Of a DNA stretch of 64,000 nt, positions 26,739 to 37,619 are shown in pieces; the first letter of the stretch is position 1, and every line of letters begins with the position of its first letter. The notes beneath the pieces were generated by a model. It saw only the letters and a list, made by a program, of their open reading frames with translations. It did not search any database and was not told the origin of the DNA. The position numbers and the translations under genes were made by a program. Origin of the DNA: Chromatiales bacterium (GTDB lineage: Bacteria > Pseudomonadota > Gammaproteobacteria > Chromatiales > Chromatiaceae). The stretch is from assembly GCA_028280505.1 (NCBI GenBank), contig JANQLO010000074.1, positions 62,001 through 126,000 of the forward strand, in the 5' to 3' direction.

Positions 26739-26791
26739 CGCGGCCTGTGCATGTTAGCTTCGCCCTTCCGCAGCCGAACCGGTAAAAACCG

Positions 26792-27301
26792 ATGCGCAGC
26801 CTGATTTTATTTCGTCACGGCAAATCCGACTGGGACGCCCCCTTTACCGCCGATCACGAGCGGCCCTTGGCCGAACGCGGGCGTGAGGCCGCCCGCTGCA
26901 TGGGAAAGCTGTTGAGCCAGGCCAAGCAGTTGCCGGATCTAGCCGTGAGTTCTTCGGCGGTACGCGCACAAGATACCTTGCATCTCGCGTCCCGCGCCGG
27001 TCGATGGAACTGTCCCATTCGTATCGATGAGTCCCTTTATGAGACCTCGGCCAATGCGATGCTGGGCTGGTTGAATGCCTTGGACGAAAACCCCGAACGT
27101 CTGCTGTTGACCGGCCATGAACCGACTTGGTCCGATCTGGCCGGGCGCCTGATCGGCCGCGCGGTAATGAAAGTGCCGACTGCCGCGATGTTGCGGGTCG
27201 ATTTCGAGACCGAGGACTGGAGTAAGCTCGCCTTCGGCAGCGGCGAGCTACGCTGGTTGTTACCCCCGCGGGTCTTCTGCAAGAGCAAGGGCGGCAAGTA
27301 A
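26792..27301 (+). CDS. sixA: SixA-type phosphohistidine phosphatase
   Basis: A 169-residue histidine-phosphatase-superfamily enzyme with the catalytic RHG at residues 8-10 (FRHGKSDW). A second conserved region is SSAVRAQDTLHLA, and the late histidine is in LLTGHEPTWSDLA. SixA removes phosphate from histidine of phosphotransfer proteins such as ArcB or NPr. It is a single gene, convergent with the ydbL-like gene; the 3' ends are 26 bp apart. Confidence 0.92.
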   Translation: MRSLILFRHGKSDWDAPFTADHERPLAERGREAARCMGKLLSQAKQLPDLAVSSSAVRAQDTLHLASRAGRWNCPIRIDESLYETSANAMLGWLNALDENPERLLLTGHEPTWSDLAGRLIGRAVMKVPTAAMLRVDFETEDWSKLAFGSGELRWLLPPRVFCKSKGGK

Positions 27302-27327
27302 GCCGCCATGTGCTACCAGGCGTTTGC

Positions 27328-27954
27328 TCAGCGTTGACGCCAGTTGCCACCGCCGTCCTGATACCAATAGCCCGGCAGCGCCTCTTCGATCCAAACCTTG
27401 GCGAAGGTCGAACGCACATCGTTCTCCCATTCCGGGTGACCGTTGGCGCGGGCGATTTCGCGGTACAGCTTGGTACGATCGGCGTTTTCATCGGCAACCA
27501 ACTTCTTCAGCCGGTTACGGTCTTTAAGTGCGGCCGCATTGAGATTACGAATACTGACCATGCCGCGGTTATCGAAACCCGCCGCGCCGGCCTTGTAGAA
27601 AGGTGCCAGGCTTCCCTGGCGACGCTGCATATTGGCGCGAATGGCGCTGATCGCGGCGGTGTTGATATTGATATTCGCCTGCTGTGCATGCGCCGGCGGC
27701 ACGATGATATCCAGCAATCTGCCCATCGCGATGAGCAACATGCCGGGTTCATGCCGTTGCGATTGCTTATCGTCACGTTCGCCGGCCGGCGGTGGTGTGT
27801 CCTGCTCGCTCTGCAGCACGTCGCGGACAATGGTGCGCGCCGCCTCCTCGGCCGCGGCCGCCGGGAAATAGATATTGATGGTCACGCAGGCACTGAGCAC
27901 CATGGCCATAAGCGGATAAGCGAGCAGTCGTTTGATCATTAACTTCCCCAACAT
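27328..27954 (-). CDS. ydbL: YdbL-like DUF1318 lipoprotein (YnbE-YdbL type)
   Basis: A 208-residue lipoprotein candidate. The lipobox is LSAC near residue 22, followed by VTINIYFPAAAAEEAA, which recalls YnbE. The C-terminal ~100 residues match YdbL (DUF1318), ending in YWYQDGGGNW, where the E. coli protein ends in a similar GYVQ-type motif. In E. coli, ydbH-ynbE-ydbL form one operon acting in lipid transport between inner and outer membranes. Here the YnbE- and YdbL-like parts seem joined in one protein downstream of a YdbH-like gene, 25 bp away. Confidence 0.8.
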   Translation of the reverse strand: MLGKLMIKRLLAYPLMAMVLSACVTINIYFPAAAAEEAARTIVRDVLQSEQDTPPPAGERDDKQSQRHEPGMLLIAMGRLLDIIVPPAHAQQANININTAAISAIRANMQRRQGSLAPFYKAGAAGFDNRGMVSIRNLNAAALKDRNRLKKLVADENADRTKLYREIARANGHPEWENDVRSTFAKVWIEEALPGYWYQDGGGNWRQR

Positions 27955-27979
27955 GTAAAGCGTTGACTATCAGTGCGCA

Positions 27980-30040
27980 TTATTCGATGCGTGCCCCTTC
28001 GACTCGGATCTCTCGCAGGCGTTCCACCAGGTCTTTCCAAGCCACGCGGTGATTACGCCCGATCACGTCGATCCGCGGCAGGCCGGCACCCTTCACAAGG
28101 TAGTAGCCTCCATCCGGTCGCGCAATACCCCCGAGCTGTGCCGCATCGCCTTCGAGCTGCACCTTGAGATCGATGTCACTGTAACGGAATTCCTCGAACA
28201 CCCGCAGAAAGGTCGACGACAACGCGGCGGCGCCGCCATTACCGAGTTCGGTCAGGTTCTCGACGGCGCGCTGACTGATACGTCGGCGTGAACGGTCATC
28301 CTTCGGTGTGTGGAAATGCAAATCGAACCGGTCCGGTTGCCAGGCAATCAATTGGATGTCATTCACTCGGCCGTCCAAGCGACCCTCGATGCGCCCGAAC
28401 GAAAAGGTCTGGGTGAGCTGTTCGAGGCTGAGACCATCGAATGCCGCATCGGCCTCGAGGATCGGCACGGTGCTGAACGGTTCTTGAATGTTCAGATCGT
28501 TCACCCGCAGGCGACCATCGAAGGCTCGCAGTTCCAGGCCGCCACCGATGCTGAATACATGGTCGGCATAGGTCATGTCTTTAAGTTCGCCGGCCACGCT
28601 GCCGCTGAACACCGGCCAGCCGAGTGTTTCGGTCAGTTGATCGAGCGATACGTCCTGCAAGGATGCGCTGGCTTGCCATCGCGGTTGTTCGCCATCGATC
28701 AACGCGCCCTGCAAGGCAAAGCGATCGAGTGCGATCTCACCACCCAACAAGGGGACGACGACCGGCTGCTCCAGATCGACCCGGTCGCCCGCGAAACGCA
28801 TGCGAATATCGAACGGCCCGGTCGGGATACGATAGATGCCGGCACCGGCAACCGTGAGACGCGATACCGGCACATCGCGTTCCCGGTCCCAAGCAATATT
28901 GCCGTCGGTCTCGGCGAGTTCGAACCGCCCTTGTCGATCGGTCAGACTGAAACCGCCGAGATCGATCCCGGCCTGCTCCAAACCATCTTGGTCGAAATGC
29001 AACGCAAGACCGAGTTGTCCGGCCATGGTCATATCGTCAGCCGGCGTGCCGATCAGGAATGGCTGTAACAGAGTGTCGTAAAGCCGGGCCACGTCATCAC
29101 TGCGCGCCGCGACACCCAGATCGATCAATGAACCGTCATCGGCACTCAATACCCCGGTGCCAAACACATTGAGCACCTGGCCGATGGCGACCGACCAACT
29201 GTCGAATTGCACACGCGCCTGTTCGACCAGCCAAGCGCCTTGCGTCCGAATCTCGACCGGCGTCTGGCCCGAATCGATAAACAGGGGATCGCTATACCAA
29301 CCGCCACTCGGGATACCGACGAGTGCGTTAAAACGCCAGCCATGTCGGCTCGCGTCGGCATTCAGATCGAGCTTGACCAGGCCCTCTTCGGCCGCCTGGG
29401 TGCCGTCTGGCGAGCTGTAGGCAATTCGGTCGATGACGACATCGGCATTCACGCGAGTCAACGTGGACTCGGTACCACGCGCCTGTAAACGACCGGACGC
29501 CCGCCCCTTGATCGACCAATCCACTGGCAGTTCGACAGCCTGCTGTAAGGTCGCCATGCGTGGAACTGCGATACGGTAAAGCCGCAAATCGGCCTGCCAC
29601 TGATCGGGCGCCGACGCGATCTTCAGCGCAAAACGGCCGCTGCCCAAACGCAGCTTGTCGATGGAAAAAGACCAGATCGATCGCCCGGTCAGCTCGCCTT
29701 GCCAGCTTGCCTCTTGTCTACCCAGCGGGGTTTTATCGGCGACGAGTTTGCCGTCATCGCACCGCCAGTGACCGGCATCGTCACGCGACAGTTCACAGCT
29801 CAAGGCAACTTGATTAAGGACACCATGCGCTTGCGGCAACACGACCGAATCCATTTCGATCTGTAAACCGCCATGGTTCGCATCGCGGCTGAACCAGTTC
29901 AACACGATGCCTTTGACGGCCCAATCGTCGCCGGTGATATCGTCCACCGCGAATGACAACTCGATCGCTGCAGTCGCCGTGCCAGTGAGCATTGCCAACA
30001 GCATGCCCGCCAGCCATCGATGTCGATCCAAACTGCGCAT
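27980..30040 (-). CDS. ydbH: YdbH-like AsmA-family inter-membrane lipid transport protein
   Basis: A secreted or inner-membrane-anchored protein of about 686 residues made mostly of beta-rich repeats (AsmA/TamB-like beta-groove). The C-terminal hallmark of YdbH proteins is RRRISQRAVENLTELGNGG followed by LRVFEEFRYSDIDL. I placed the start at ATG 30040, which gives a signal/anchor helix (WLAGMLLAMLTGTATAAIE); the open frame back to 30352 adds 104 residues without a signal. YdbH, YhdP and TamB share a partly redundant role in moving phospholipids to the outer membrane. Confidence 0.85.
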   Translation of the reverse strand: MRSLDRHRWLAGMLLAMLTGTATAAIELSFAVDDITGDDWAVKGIVLNWFSRDANHGGLQIEMDSVVLPQAHGVLNQVALSCELSRDDAGHWRCDDGKLVADKTPLGRQEASWQGELTGRSIWSFSIDKLRLGSGRFALKIASAPDQWQADLRLYRIAVPRMATLQQAVELPVDWSIKGRASGRLQARGTESTLTRVNADVVIDRIAYSSPDGTQAAEEGLVKLDLNADASRHGWRFNALVGIPSGGWYSDPLFIDSGQTPVEIRTQGAWLVEQARVQFDSWSVAIGQVLNVFGTGVLSADDGSLIDLGVAARSDDVARLYDTLLQPFLIGTPADDMTMAGQLGLALHFDQDGLEQAGIDLGGFSLTDRQGRFELAETDGNIAWDRERDVPVSRLTVAGAGIYRIPTGPFDIRMRFAGDRVDLEQPVVVPLLGGEIALDRFALQGALIDGEQPRWQASASLQDVSLDQLTETLGWPVFSGSVAGELKDMTYADHVFSIGGGLELRAFDGRLRVNDLNIQEPFSTVPILEADAAFDGLSLEQLTQTFSFGRIEGRLDGRVNDIQLIAWQPDRFDLHFHTPKDDRSRRRISQRAVENLTELGNGGAAALSSTFLRVFEEFRYSDIDLKVQLEGDAAQLGGIARPDGGYYLVKGAGLPRIDVIGRNHRVAWKDLVERLREIRVEGARIE

Positions 30041-30633
30041 GGACTGTCGGCACCCGCCTGTGTATCGAAGCCGAATGTGCGACGTGAACCAGTTCAGGTC
30101 AAGTTTCAAAACACGGAACAATAGCGACCGGCGATATGAGCCAGCCGAACAGTACGGCACCTTGTTAGGCCGTATCGTTGACCGGCGAATAATGCTGAAC
30201 TTCGCGGGTTTGGTCGGCGCAAAACCGATCATTGCGATCAACCTGCCAACCCCGATGTCGGCTTGGGTCATGGTCGAGCAATCGCAGTTCACAAAATACG
30301 CATGCCTCGGTTTGCTGCCTTGCAAGCGACCGGCCCGCCTTTGATCGAGCAAAAAACCTTCAACACGATTATTCAGAGTCTGGCCGGCGACTTGATTCAG
30401 ATGCCTTTAATGCCTGTTGCGTGGCAATCACCATCGTTAAGCCGGCCGCTCGGTACCGAAAAGCCTCCGAAATGTGAACGACTACTTAGCAATCCATTGA
30501 CAGGAATCAATATATTAGACTTTTCTTATATTCTAACGCATAATGTATCCATTAGCCCATGCAGAGGCCAATAAAGCCGCGGAATGCCGTGGCCGAGCAT
30601 CTGCTTACGCACACATTTATAGGAGTATTATTC
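30041..30633. other. Intergenic region between ydbH and a small secreted-protein gene
   Basis: This 593 bp divergent spacer has no ORF I can support; the plus-strand ORF 30263-30574 and the upstream extension of ydbH lack family features or signals. The 3' part (about 30490-30545) is strongly AT-rich, starts with TTGACA at 30497, and probably holds the promoter of the small gene, though no -10 box has good spacing to that hexamer. Confidence 0.45.
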
Positions 30634-30828
30634 ATGAAACGCACAATCGTCATTTTGACGTTTGTCCTCGGACTGATTACCGGCGCTGCCGTGTCCGCGG
30701 ACGACAAACAGCAGGTTACCGTTGCGCAGGACAATCGCGCACCGAAGATCGAGCTGACAGAACTGTTGGATCCGGAAGATCTTGCAGATGATATCTGTTG
30801 GGTAGCACCGGAATGGCGCGATAGCTAA
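30634..30828 (+). CDS. Small secreted protein of unknown function
   Basis: A 64-residue ORF with a clear signal peptide (MKRT, then a hydrophobic core, cleavage near VSA at residue 22), leaving a mature acidic peptide of about 42 residues. The start has AGGAG 8 nt upstream. An AT-rich promoter-like stretch lies upstream and a 9-bp terminator hairpin 22 bp after the stop, so it looks like an independently expressed gene. It has one cysteine (DDICWVAPEW). I recognise no family. Confidence 0.65.
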   Translation: MKRTIVILTFVLGLITGAAVSADDKQQVTVAQDNRAPKIELTELLDPEDLADDICWVAPEWRDS

Positions 30829-30850
30829 TCGGCCATAGGGGAATGCGATT

Positions 30851-30873
30851 CAGGCCCCTATCCAAGGGGCCTG
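30851..30873. terminator. Terminator hairpin between small secreted-protein gene and prpF
   Basis: CAGGCCCCT and AGGGGCCTG form a 9-bp perfect GC-rich stem with loop ATCCA. A weak T-rich tail (GCATTGTT) follows on the plus strand. It sits between convergent genes and could end transcription from both sides, including the long prp operon. Confidence 0.6.
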
Positions 30874-30896
30874 CATTGTTAAGTTTCTGAGCGTAC

Positions 30897-32075
30897 CTAG
30901 AAGGCATCGCCCGGAATACGCACCCACCCTTCCATGAGCACGCGTGCGCTGCGGCTCATCACGACCTTGTCAACCGTCCATTCGCCATCGTTCTGACTGG
31001 CCGATGCGCCGACCTTCAACGTGCCCGAGGGATGACCGAACGTAACCGAATCGCGATCGCCACCACCGGCCGCGAGGTTCACCAACGTGCCCGGAATCGC
31101 GGCGGCCGTACCGATCGCCACAGCGGCCGTACCCATCATGGCATGGTGCAGCTTGCCCATCGACAGAGCGCGAACATTGAGATCGATATCGGCGGCGGCG
31201 ATTTGTTTGCCGCTGGACGCGGCATAGTCCTGCGGCTTGGCAACGAACGCGACCTTGGGTGTATGTTGACGCGCCGCAGCCTCGTCGACATGCTCGATCA
31301 GGCCCATACGCACCGCGCCGTACGCGCGAATGGTCTCGAACATGGCCAGCGCCTTGTCGTCGCCGTTGATCGCGTCCTGTAATTCGGTGCCCGTATAGCC
31401 GATATCCTCGGCGTTGAGGAACACGGTCGGGATACCGGCATTGATCATGGTCGCCTTGAAGGTACCGACACCGGGTACCTCCAGGTCGTCGACCAGATTG
31501 CCGGTCGGGAACATGGCCTCGTCGGCATCGACCGGACTCACGAACGCCACCTGCACCTCTGCCGCCGGGAAGGTCACGCCGTCGAGTTCGAAATCACCGG
31601 TTTCCTGTACCTCGCCATCGACGATAGGCACATGGGCGATGATGGTCTTGCCGATATTGGCCTGCCAGATACGCACGACGGCTACACCGTTTTCCGGGAT
31701 ACGCTCGGCATCCACCAGACCGCTGGCAATCGCAAAGGAACCGACCGCCGCGGTGAGGTTGCCGCAGTTGCCGCTCCAATCGACGAAGGCCTTGTCGATG
31801 GACACCTGGCCGAACAGATAGTCGACATCGTGATCCGGCTTGCTGCTCTTCGACAGAATCACCGTCTTGCTGGTGCTGGATGTCGCACCACCCATGCCGT
31901 CGGTATGTTTGCCGTAGGGATCGGGACTACCGATGACGCGTAACAGCAGGGCATCGCGCGTGGCGCCCGGCACCCGGGCCGCCTCGGGAAAATCGGCCAG
32001 GTTGAAGAACACGCCCTTGCTTGTGCCGCCACGCATGTAGGTGGCGGGGATCTTGATCTGCGGTGCGAATGCCAT
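30897..32075 (-). CDS. prpF: 2-methylaconitate isomerase PrpF
   Basis: A 392-residue protein of the diaminopimelate-epimerase-like fold, normal length for PrpF. The N-terminus IPATYMRGGTSKGVFF and the segments DGMGGATSSTSKTVIL and SGNCGNLTAAVG are family hallmarks. PrpF converts trans- to cis-2-methylaconitate so that AcnD can replace PrpD in the methylcitrate cycle. It lies 14 bp after acnD and is the last gene of the prp operon. Confidence 0.95.
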   Translation of the reverse strand: MAFAPQIKIPATYMRGGTSKGVFFNLADFPEAARVPGATRDALLLRVIGSPDPYGKHTDGMGGATSSTSKTVILSKSSKPDHDVDYLFGQVSIDKAFVDWSGNCGNLTAAVGSFAIASGLVDAERIPENGVAVVRIWQANIGKTIIAHVPIVDGEVQETGDFELDGVTFPAAEVQVAFVSPVDADEAMFPTGNLVDDLEVPGVGTFKATMINAGIPTVFLNAEDIGYTGTELQDAINGDDKALAMFETIRAYGAVRMGLIEHVDEAAARQHTPKVAFVAKPQDYAASSGKQIAAADIDLNVRALSMGKLHHAMMGTAAVAIGTAAAIPGTLVNLAAGGGDRDSVTFGHPSGTLKVGASASQNDGEWTVDKVVMSRSARVLMEGWVRIPGDAF

Positions 32076-32089
32076 GGTGATCTCCGACG

Positions 32090-34684
<2,595 letters not shown>

Positions 34685-34716
34685 AGTATGTTTCGAAGTG
34701 ATGGGTTTCGAAATGT

Positions 34717-35865
34717 TCAGCTACGTTGCTTGATCGGCACGAATTCGAGGTTCTCGGGGCCGACGTAGTTCGCGGACGGGCGAATGATTTTGCCGTCCTG
34801 ACGCTGCTCGATGACGTGCGCACCCCAACCGGTGGTGCGGGCGATGACGAACAAAGGCGTGAACATATCGGTCGGTACGCCAAGCTGGTTATAGGACACG
34901 GCGGAGAACCAGTCGAGGTTGGGGAACATCTTCTTGATTTCCCACATGACCGATTCCAGACGCTCGGCAACGTTGTACATCTTCATATCGCCGTTCTCTT
35001 CGGACAGGCTCTTGGCCACCCGCTTGATCACGTCGTTGCGAGGATCGCCTGTCGTGTAGACGGGGTGACCGAAACCGATCACGATCTCCTTGCGACCGAC
35101 ACGCTCGCGGATATCGGCCTCGGCCTCGTCCGGACCGTCGTAACGGCTCTGGGTGCGGAAGGCCTCTTCATTGGCGCCGCCGTGCTTGGGACCACGCAGG
35201 GCGCCGATGGCACCGGTGATCGCCGAGTACAGATCCGACTCGGTGCCGGCGACGACACGCGCGGCGAAGGTCGAGGCATTGAACTCGTGCTCGGCATAAA
35301 GAATCAACGAGGTATGCATCGCACGCACCCAGGACTCGCTGGGCTTCGTACCATGTAGCAGATGCAGGAAGTGACCGCCGACCGAATCGTCGTCGGTCTC
35401 CAGTTCGATACGCTTACCGTTAACGGCATAGTGGTACCAATACAACAGTATGGAGCCGAAGCTGGCGACCAGGCGGTCGACGATGTTGCGTGCCTCGGCC
35501 TCGGGATGATCGTCTTTCTCCGGCAGACAGGCGCCCAGCACCGAGCAACCGGTACGCATGACGTCCATCGGATGGGCCGATGCCGGCAGCGCCTCGAGCG
35601 CCTGTTTGACCGCCAACGGAAGATTACGCAGCGACCGTAGCTTGCGCTTGTAGGCATCGAGCTCGGACTGATTCGGCAGCTTGCCGTGGACCAGCAGATA
35701 GGCAATCTCTTCGAATTCGCAGAACTCGGCGAAATCCAGAATATCGTAACCGCGGTAGTGCAGATCGTTACCGGTTCGGCCTACGGTACAGATCGCGGTG
35801 TTGCCGGCCGCGGTGCCCGAAAGCGCAACGGATTTTTTCGGCTTGGGTAATACGGATTCACTCAT
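34717..35865 (-). CDS. prpC: 2-methylcitrate synthase PrpC
   Basis: A 382-residue citrate-synthase-family enzyme of the short (type I, PrpC) class. Active-site regions are [12 protein letters not shown] (His ~225), [17 protein letters not shown] (His ~264) and [14 protein letters not shown] near residue 315. It condenses propionyl-CoA with oxaloacetate. It lies between prpB and acnD, 36 bp after prpB. Short citrate synthases may also have some citrate synthase activity, but the neighbours make PrpC the firm call. Confidence 0.94.
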   Translation of the reverse strand: MSESVLPKPKKSVALSGTAAGNTAICTVGRTGNDLHYRGYDILDFAEFCEFEEIAYLLVHGKLPNQSELDAYKRKLRSLRNLPLAVKQALEALPASAHPMDVMRTGCSVLGACLPEKDDHPEAEARNIVDRLVASFGSILLYWYHYAVNGKRIELETDDDSVGGHFLHLLHGTKPSESWVRAMHTSLILYAEHEFNASTFAARVVAGTESDLYSAITGAIGALRGPKHGGANEEAFRTQSRYDGPDEAEADIRERVGRKEIVIGFGHPVYTTGDPRNDVIKRVAKSLSEENGDMKMYNVAERLESVMWEIKKMFPNLDWFSAVSYNQLGVPTDMFTPLFVIARTTGWGAHVIEQRQDGKIIRPSANYVGPENLEFVPIKQRS

Positions 35866-35901
35866 TGCTGAACTCCTCTTGTCTTATGCGGCTTGGGCGG
35901 T

Positions 35902-36786
35902 TCAGGACTCATCGGTCGCGAACAACTGGTCGAGCTTTTGCTCGAACGCGTGATAACCCAGATAGTCGTAAAGATCCATGCGACTCTGCATGATGTCGAT
36001 CACATTCTTTTGTGTGCCCTCGGCACGCAACGTCTGGTAGACCTGCAAGGCCGCAGCATTCGCGGCACGGAAGGCCGACAAGGGATAAAGCGCGATGCTG
36101 ACACCGACGTCGGCCAGTTCGTCGGTGCCGAACAAAGGCGTGGCACCAAATTCGGTGATGTTGGCCAGTACCGGCACCTTCACCGCATCGACGAATTCGC
36201 GATATTGCGGCAATTCGTTGATCGCTTCGGGGAAGATCATATCGGCCCCGGCCTCGACGCAGGCACAAGCGCGATCGATTGCCGACTGCATGCCCTCGAC
36301 CGCCAAGGCGTCGGTGCGCGCCATAATGACGAAATCGGGATCTGTTTTGGCATCGACCGCGGCCTTGATACGGTCGACCATCTCCTCCTGCGACACGATC
36401 GCCTTGTTCGGACGATGGCCACAACGCTTCTGCTGAACCTGGTCCTCAATATGGATGGCAGCGGCACCACCCTTGATCATCGCCCTTACCGCGCGCGCAA
36501 TATTGAATGCGCCGCCCCACCCCGTGTCGACATCGACCAGTACCGGCAGTGTGGTGACATCGGTGATTCGACGCAGGTCGGTGAGTACATCCTCCATCGT
36601 GGTGATACCGAGATCCGGGATACCGCAGGAACCGGCCGCGACACCGCCACCGGAGATATACAGCGACTTGTACCCGCTGGCCTCCGCAAGCCGTGCGTGA
36701 TAGGCGTTTATCGCGCCGACGCACTGCAGCGGTTTTTCATTCTGGACCGCCTCTCTGAACTTCTTGCCTGCTGATTCGATAGCCAT
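35902..36786 (-). CDS. prpB: 2-methylisocitrate lyase PrpB
   Basis: A 294-residue enzyme of the isocitrate lyase/PEP mutase family. The catalytic loop is KRCGHRPNK (Cys ~122), with the metal-binding region [15 protein letters not shown] upstream. It cleaves 2-methylisocitrate to pyruvate and succinate, the last step of the methylcitrate cycle. A TTGTCGACA operator candidate lies 22 bp upstream of its start (36808-36816), suggesting a second promoter inside the prp gene row. Confidence 0.94.
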   Translation of the reverse strand: MAIESAGKKFREAVQNEKPLQCVGAINAYHARLAEASGYKSLYISGGGVAAGSCGIPDLGITTMEDVLTDLRRITDVTTLPVLVDVDTGWGGAFNIARAVRAMIKGGAAAIHIEDQVQQKRCGHRPNKAIVSQEEMVDRIKAAVDAKTDPDFVIMARTDALAVEGMQSAIDRACACVEAGADMIFPEAINELPQYREFVDAVKVPVLANITEFGATPLFGTDELADVGVSIALYPLSAFRAANAAALQVYQTLRAEGTQKNVIDIMQSRMDLYDYLGYHAFEQKLDQLFATDES

Positions 36787-36807
36787 TCGTTCACCTGTCG
36801 TTTAGCG

Positions 36808-36816
36808 TTGTCGACA
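36808..36816. promoter_or_regulatory. Candidate GntR operator upstream of prpB
   Basis: TTGTCGACA, the same 9-mer found twice upstream of prpE, lies between the gntR gene and prpB in a 143 bp spacer. GntR/FadR-type regulators bind short palindromes with TTGT-ACAA half-sites. The position suits control of a prpB-prpC-acnD-prpF transcript. Confidence 0.5.
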
Positions 36817-36929
36817 TCCGTCGGTCGCCTGTCTGCCGCCGAGGAATGCCAGGTGGATATTCATCATGGCCGGCACCATTCCCGCCGGCGCTCGATAGGC
36901 GCTGCAACGGTATGCATACCTGCCGCGAT

Positions 36930-37616
36930 TTACTGTTGTTCGGCCAGGAGCCGTTCGACGTTCTCTCGCGATGCGCGCACGTGCGATCGCATCATCAACT
37001 CCGCCATCTCCGGGTCACGGCGTTCTATCGCATCGACGATATGCTCGTGTTCCAGGAAGGCACGGGGACCACGCTTGCTCGCCATGCCGAATTGGTAGCG
37101 ATACAACCGGACCAGGTGGTAAAGGTCGTTACACAACAGCTCGATCATGCGTTCGTTGTGACTGCCTTGGACGATCCGATAATGGAAGTCCAGATCGCCT
37201 TCACGTTGGAAATAGGCGTGCTCGGTGTCTTGTTCGATCTGCTCGCCATGTTGGCGTAACAGCCGTCGCAGATCGGCAATTTCATCGTCGCTCATGTTTT
37301 GCGCGGCCAGCCGAGCCGCCATGCCCTCTAATGCCTCGCGAATATGAAAGATCTCCAACAATTGTGTGCTGCTGAGCGTGACCACCCGGGCACCGACGTT
37401 TGGCCGCCGTACGACCAAGCCGCAAGCTTCCAGCCGACCGATCGCCTCACGCAGCGGCCCCCGGCTGATGCCATAAGCTCGGGCCAGTTCCGGCTCACTG
37501 ATCTTGCTGCCCGGGGCGATATCGCCCTCGACGATCGCCTCGCGCAGGCGGGTGAAGATACGATCCGGAATGGTCCCGTTATCGCTAACCGCCACAGCGT
37601 TCGACATCGGCGTCAT
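36930..37616 (-). CDS. GntR-family regulator (FadR/FCD type) of the prp operon
   Basis: A 228-residue protein: an N-terminal winged HTH (about residues 18-85, with GSKISEPELARAYGISRGPLRE) and a C-terminal all-helical FCD domain (from ~95, with three widely spaced histidines that often bind metal and ligand). It is encoded 3 bp after prpE and before prpB, so it most likely senses a methylcitrate-cycle intermediate and controls the prp genes. This replaces the sigma-54-type PrpR of enterobacteria. Confidence 0.9.
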   Translation of the reverse strand: MTPMSNAVAVSDNGTIPDRIFTRLREAIVEGDIAPGSKISEPELARAYGISRGPLREAIGRLEACGLVVRRPNVGARVVTLSSTQLLEIFHIREALEGMAARLAAQNMSDDEIADLRRLLRQHGEQIEQDTEHAYFQREGDLDFHYRIVQGSHNERMIELLCNDLYHLVRLYRYQFGMASKRGPRAFLEHEHIVDAIERRDPEMAELMMRSHVRASRENVERLLAEQQ

Positions 37617-37619
37617 GGC

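Larger units (their letters stand above)
25981..26791. other. Degenerate intergenic region with gene and tRNA remnants
   Basis: This 811 bp lacks an intact gene. It contains a tRNA 3' fragment on the minus strand (26436-26485) and the N-terminal stub of an unrecognised protein (minus, about 26600-26738). Several 60-140 codon ORFs on both strands show no family features. It separates the exporter operon from the core gene sixA and looks like a recombination scar. Confidence 0.6.

Noticed and set aside
30263..30574. 103-codon ORF before the small secreted protein
   Set aside because: It overlaps the AT-rich promoter region and has no ribosome site or recognisable features.
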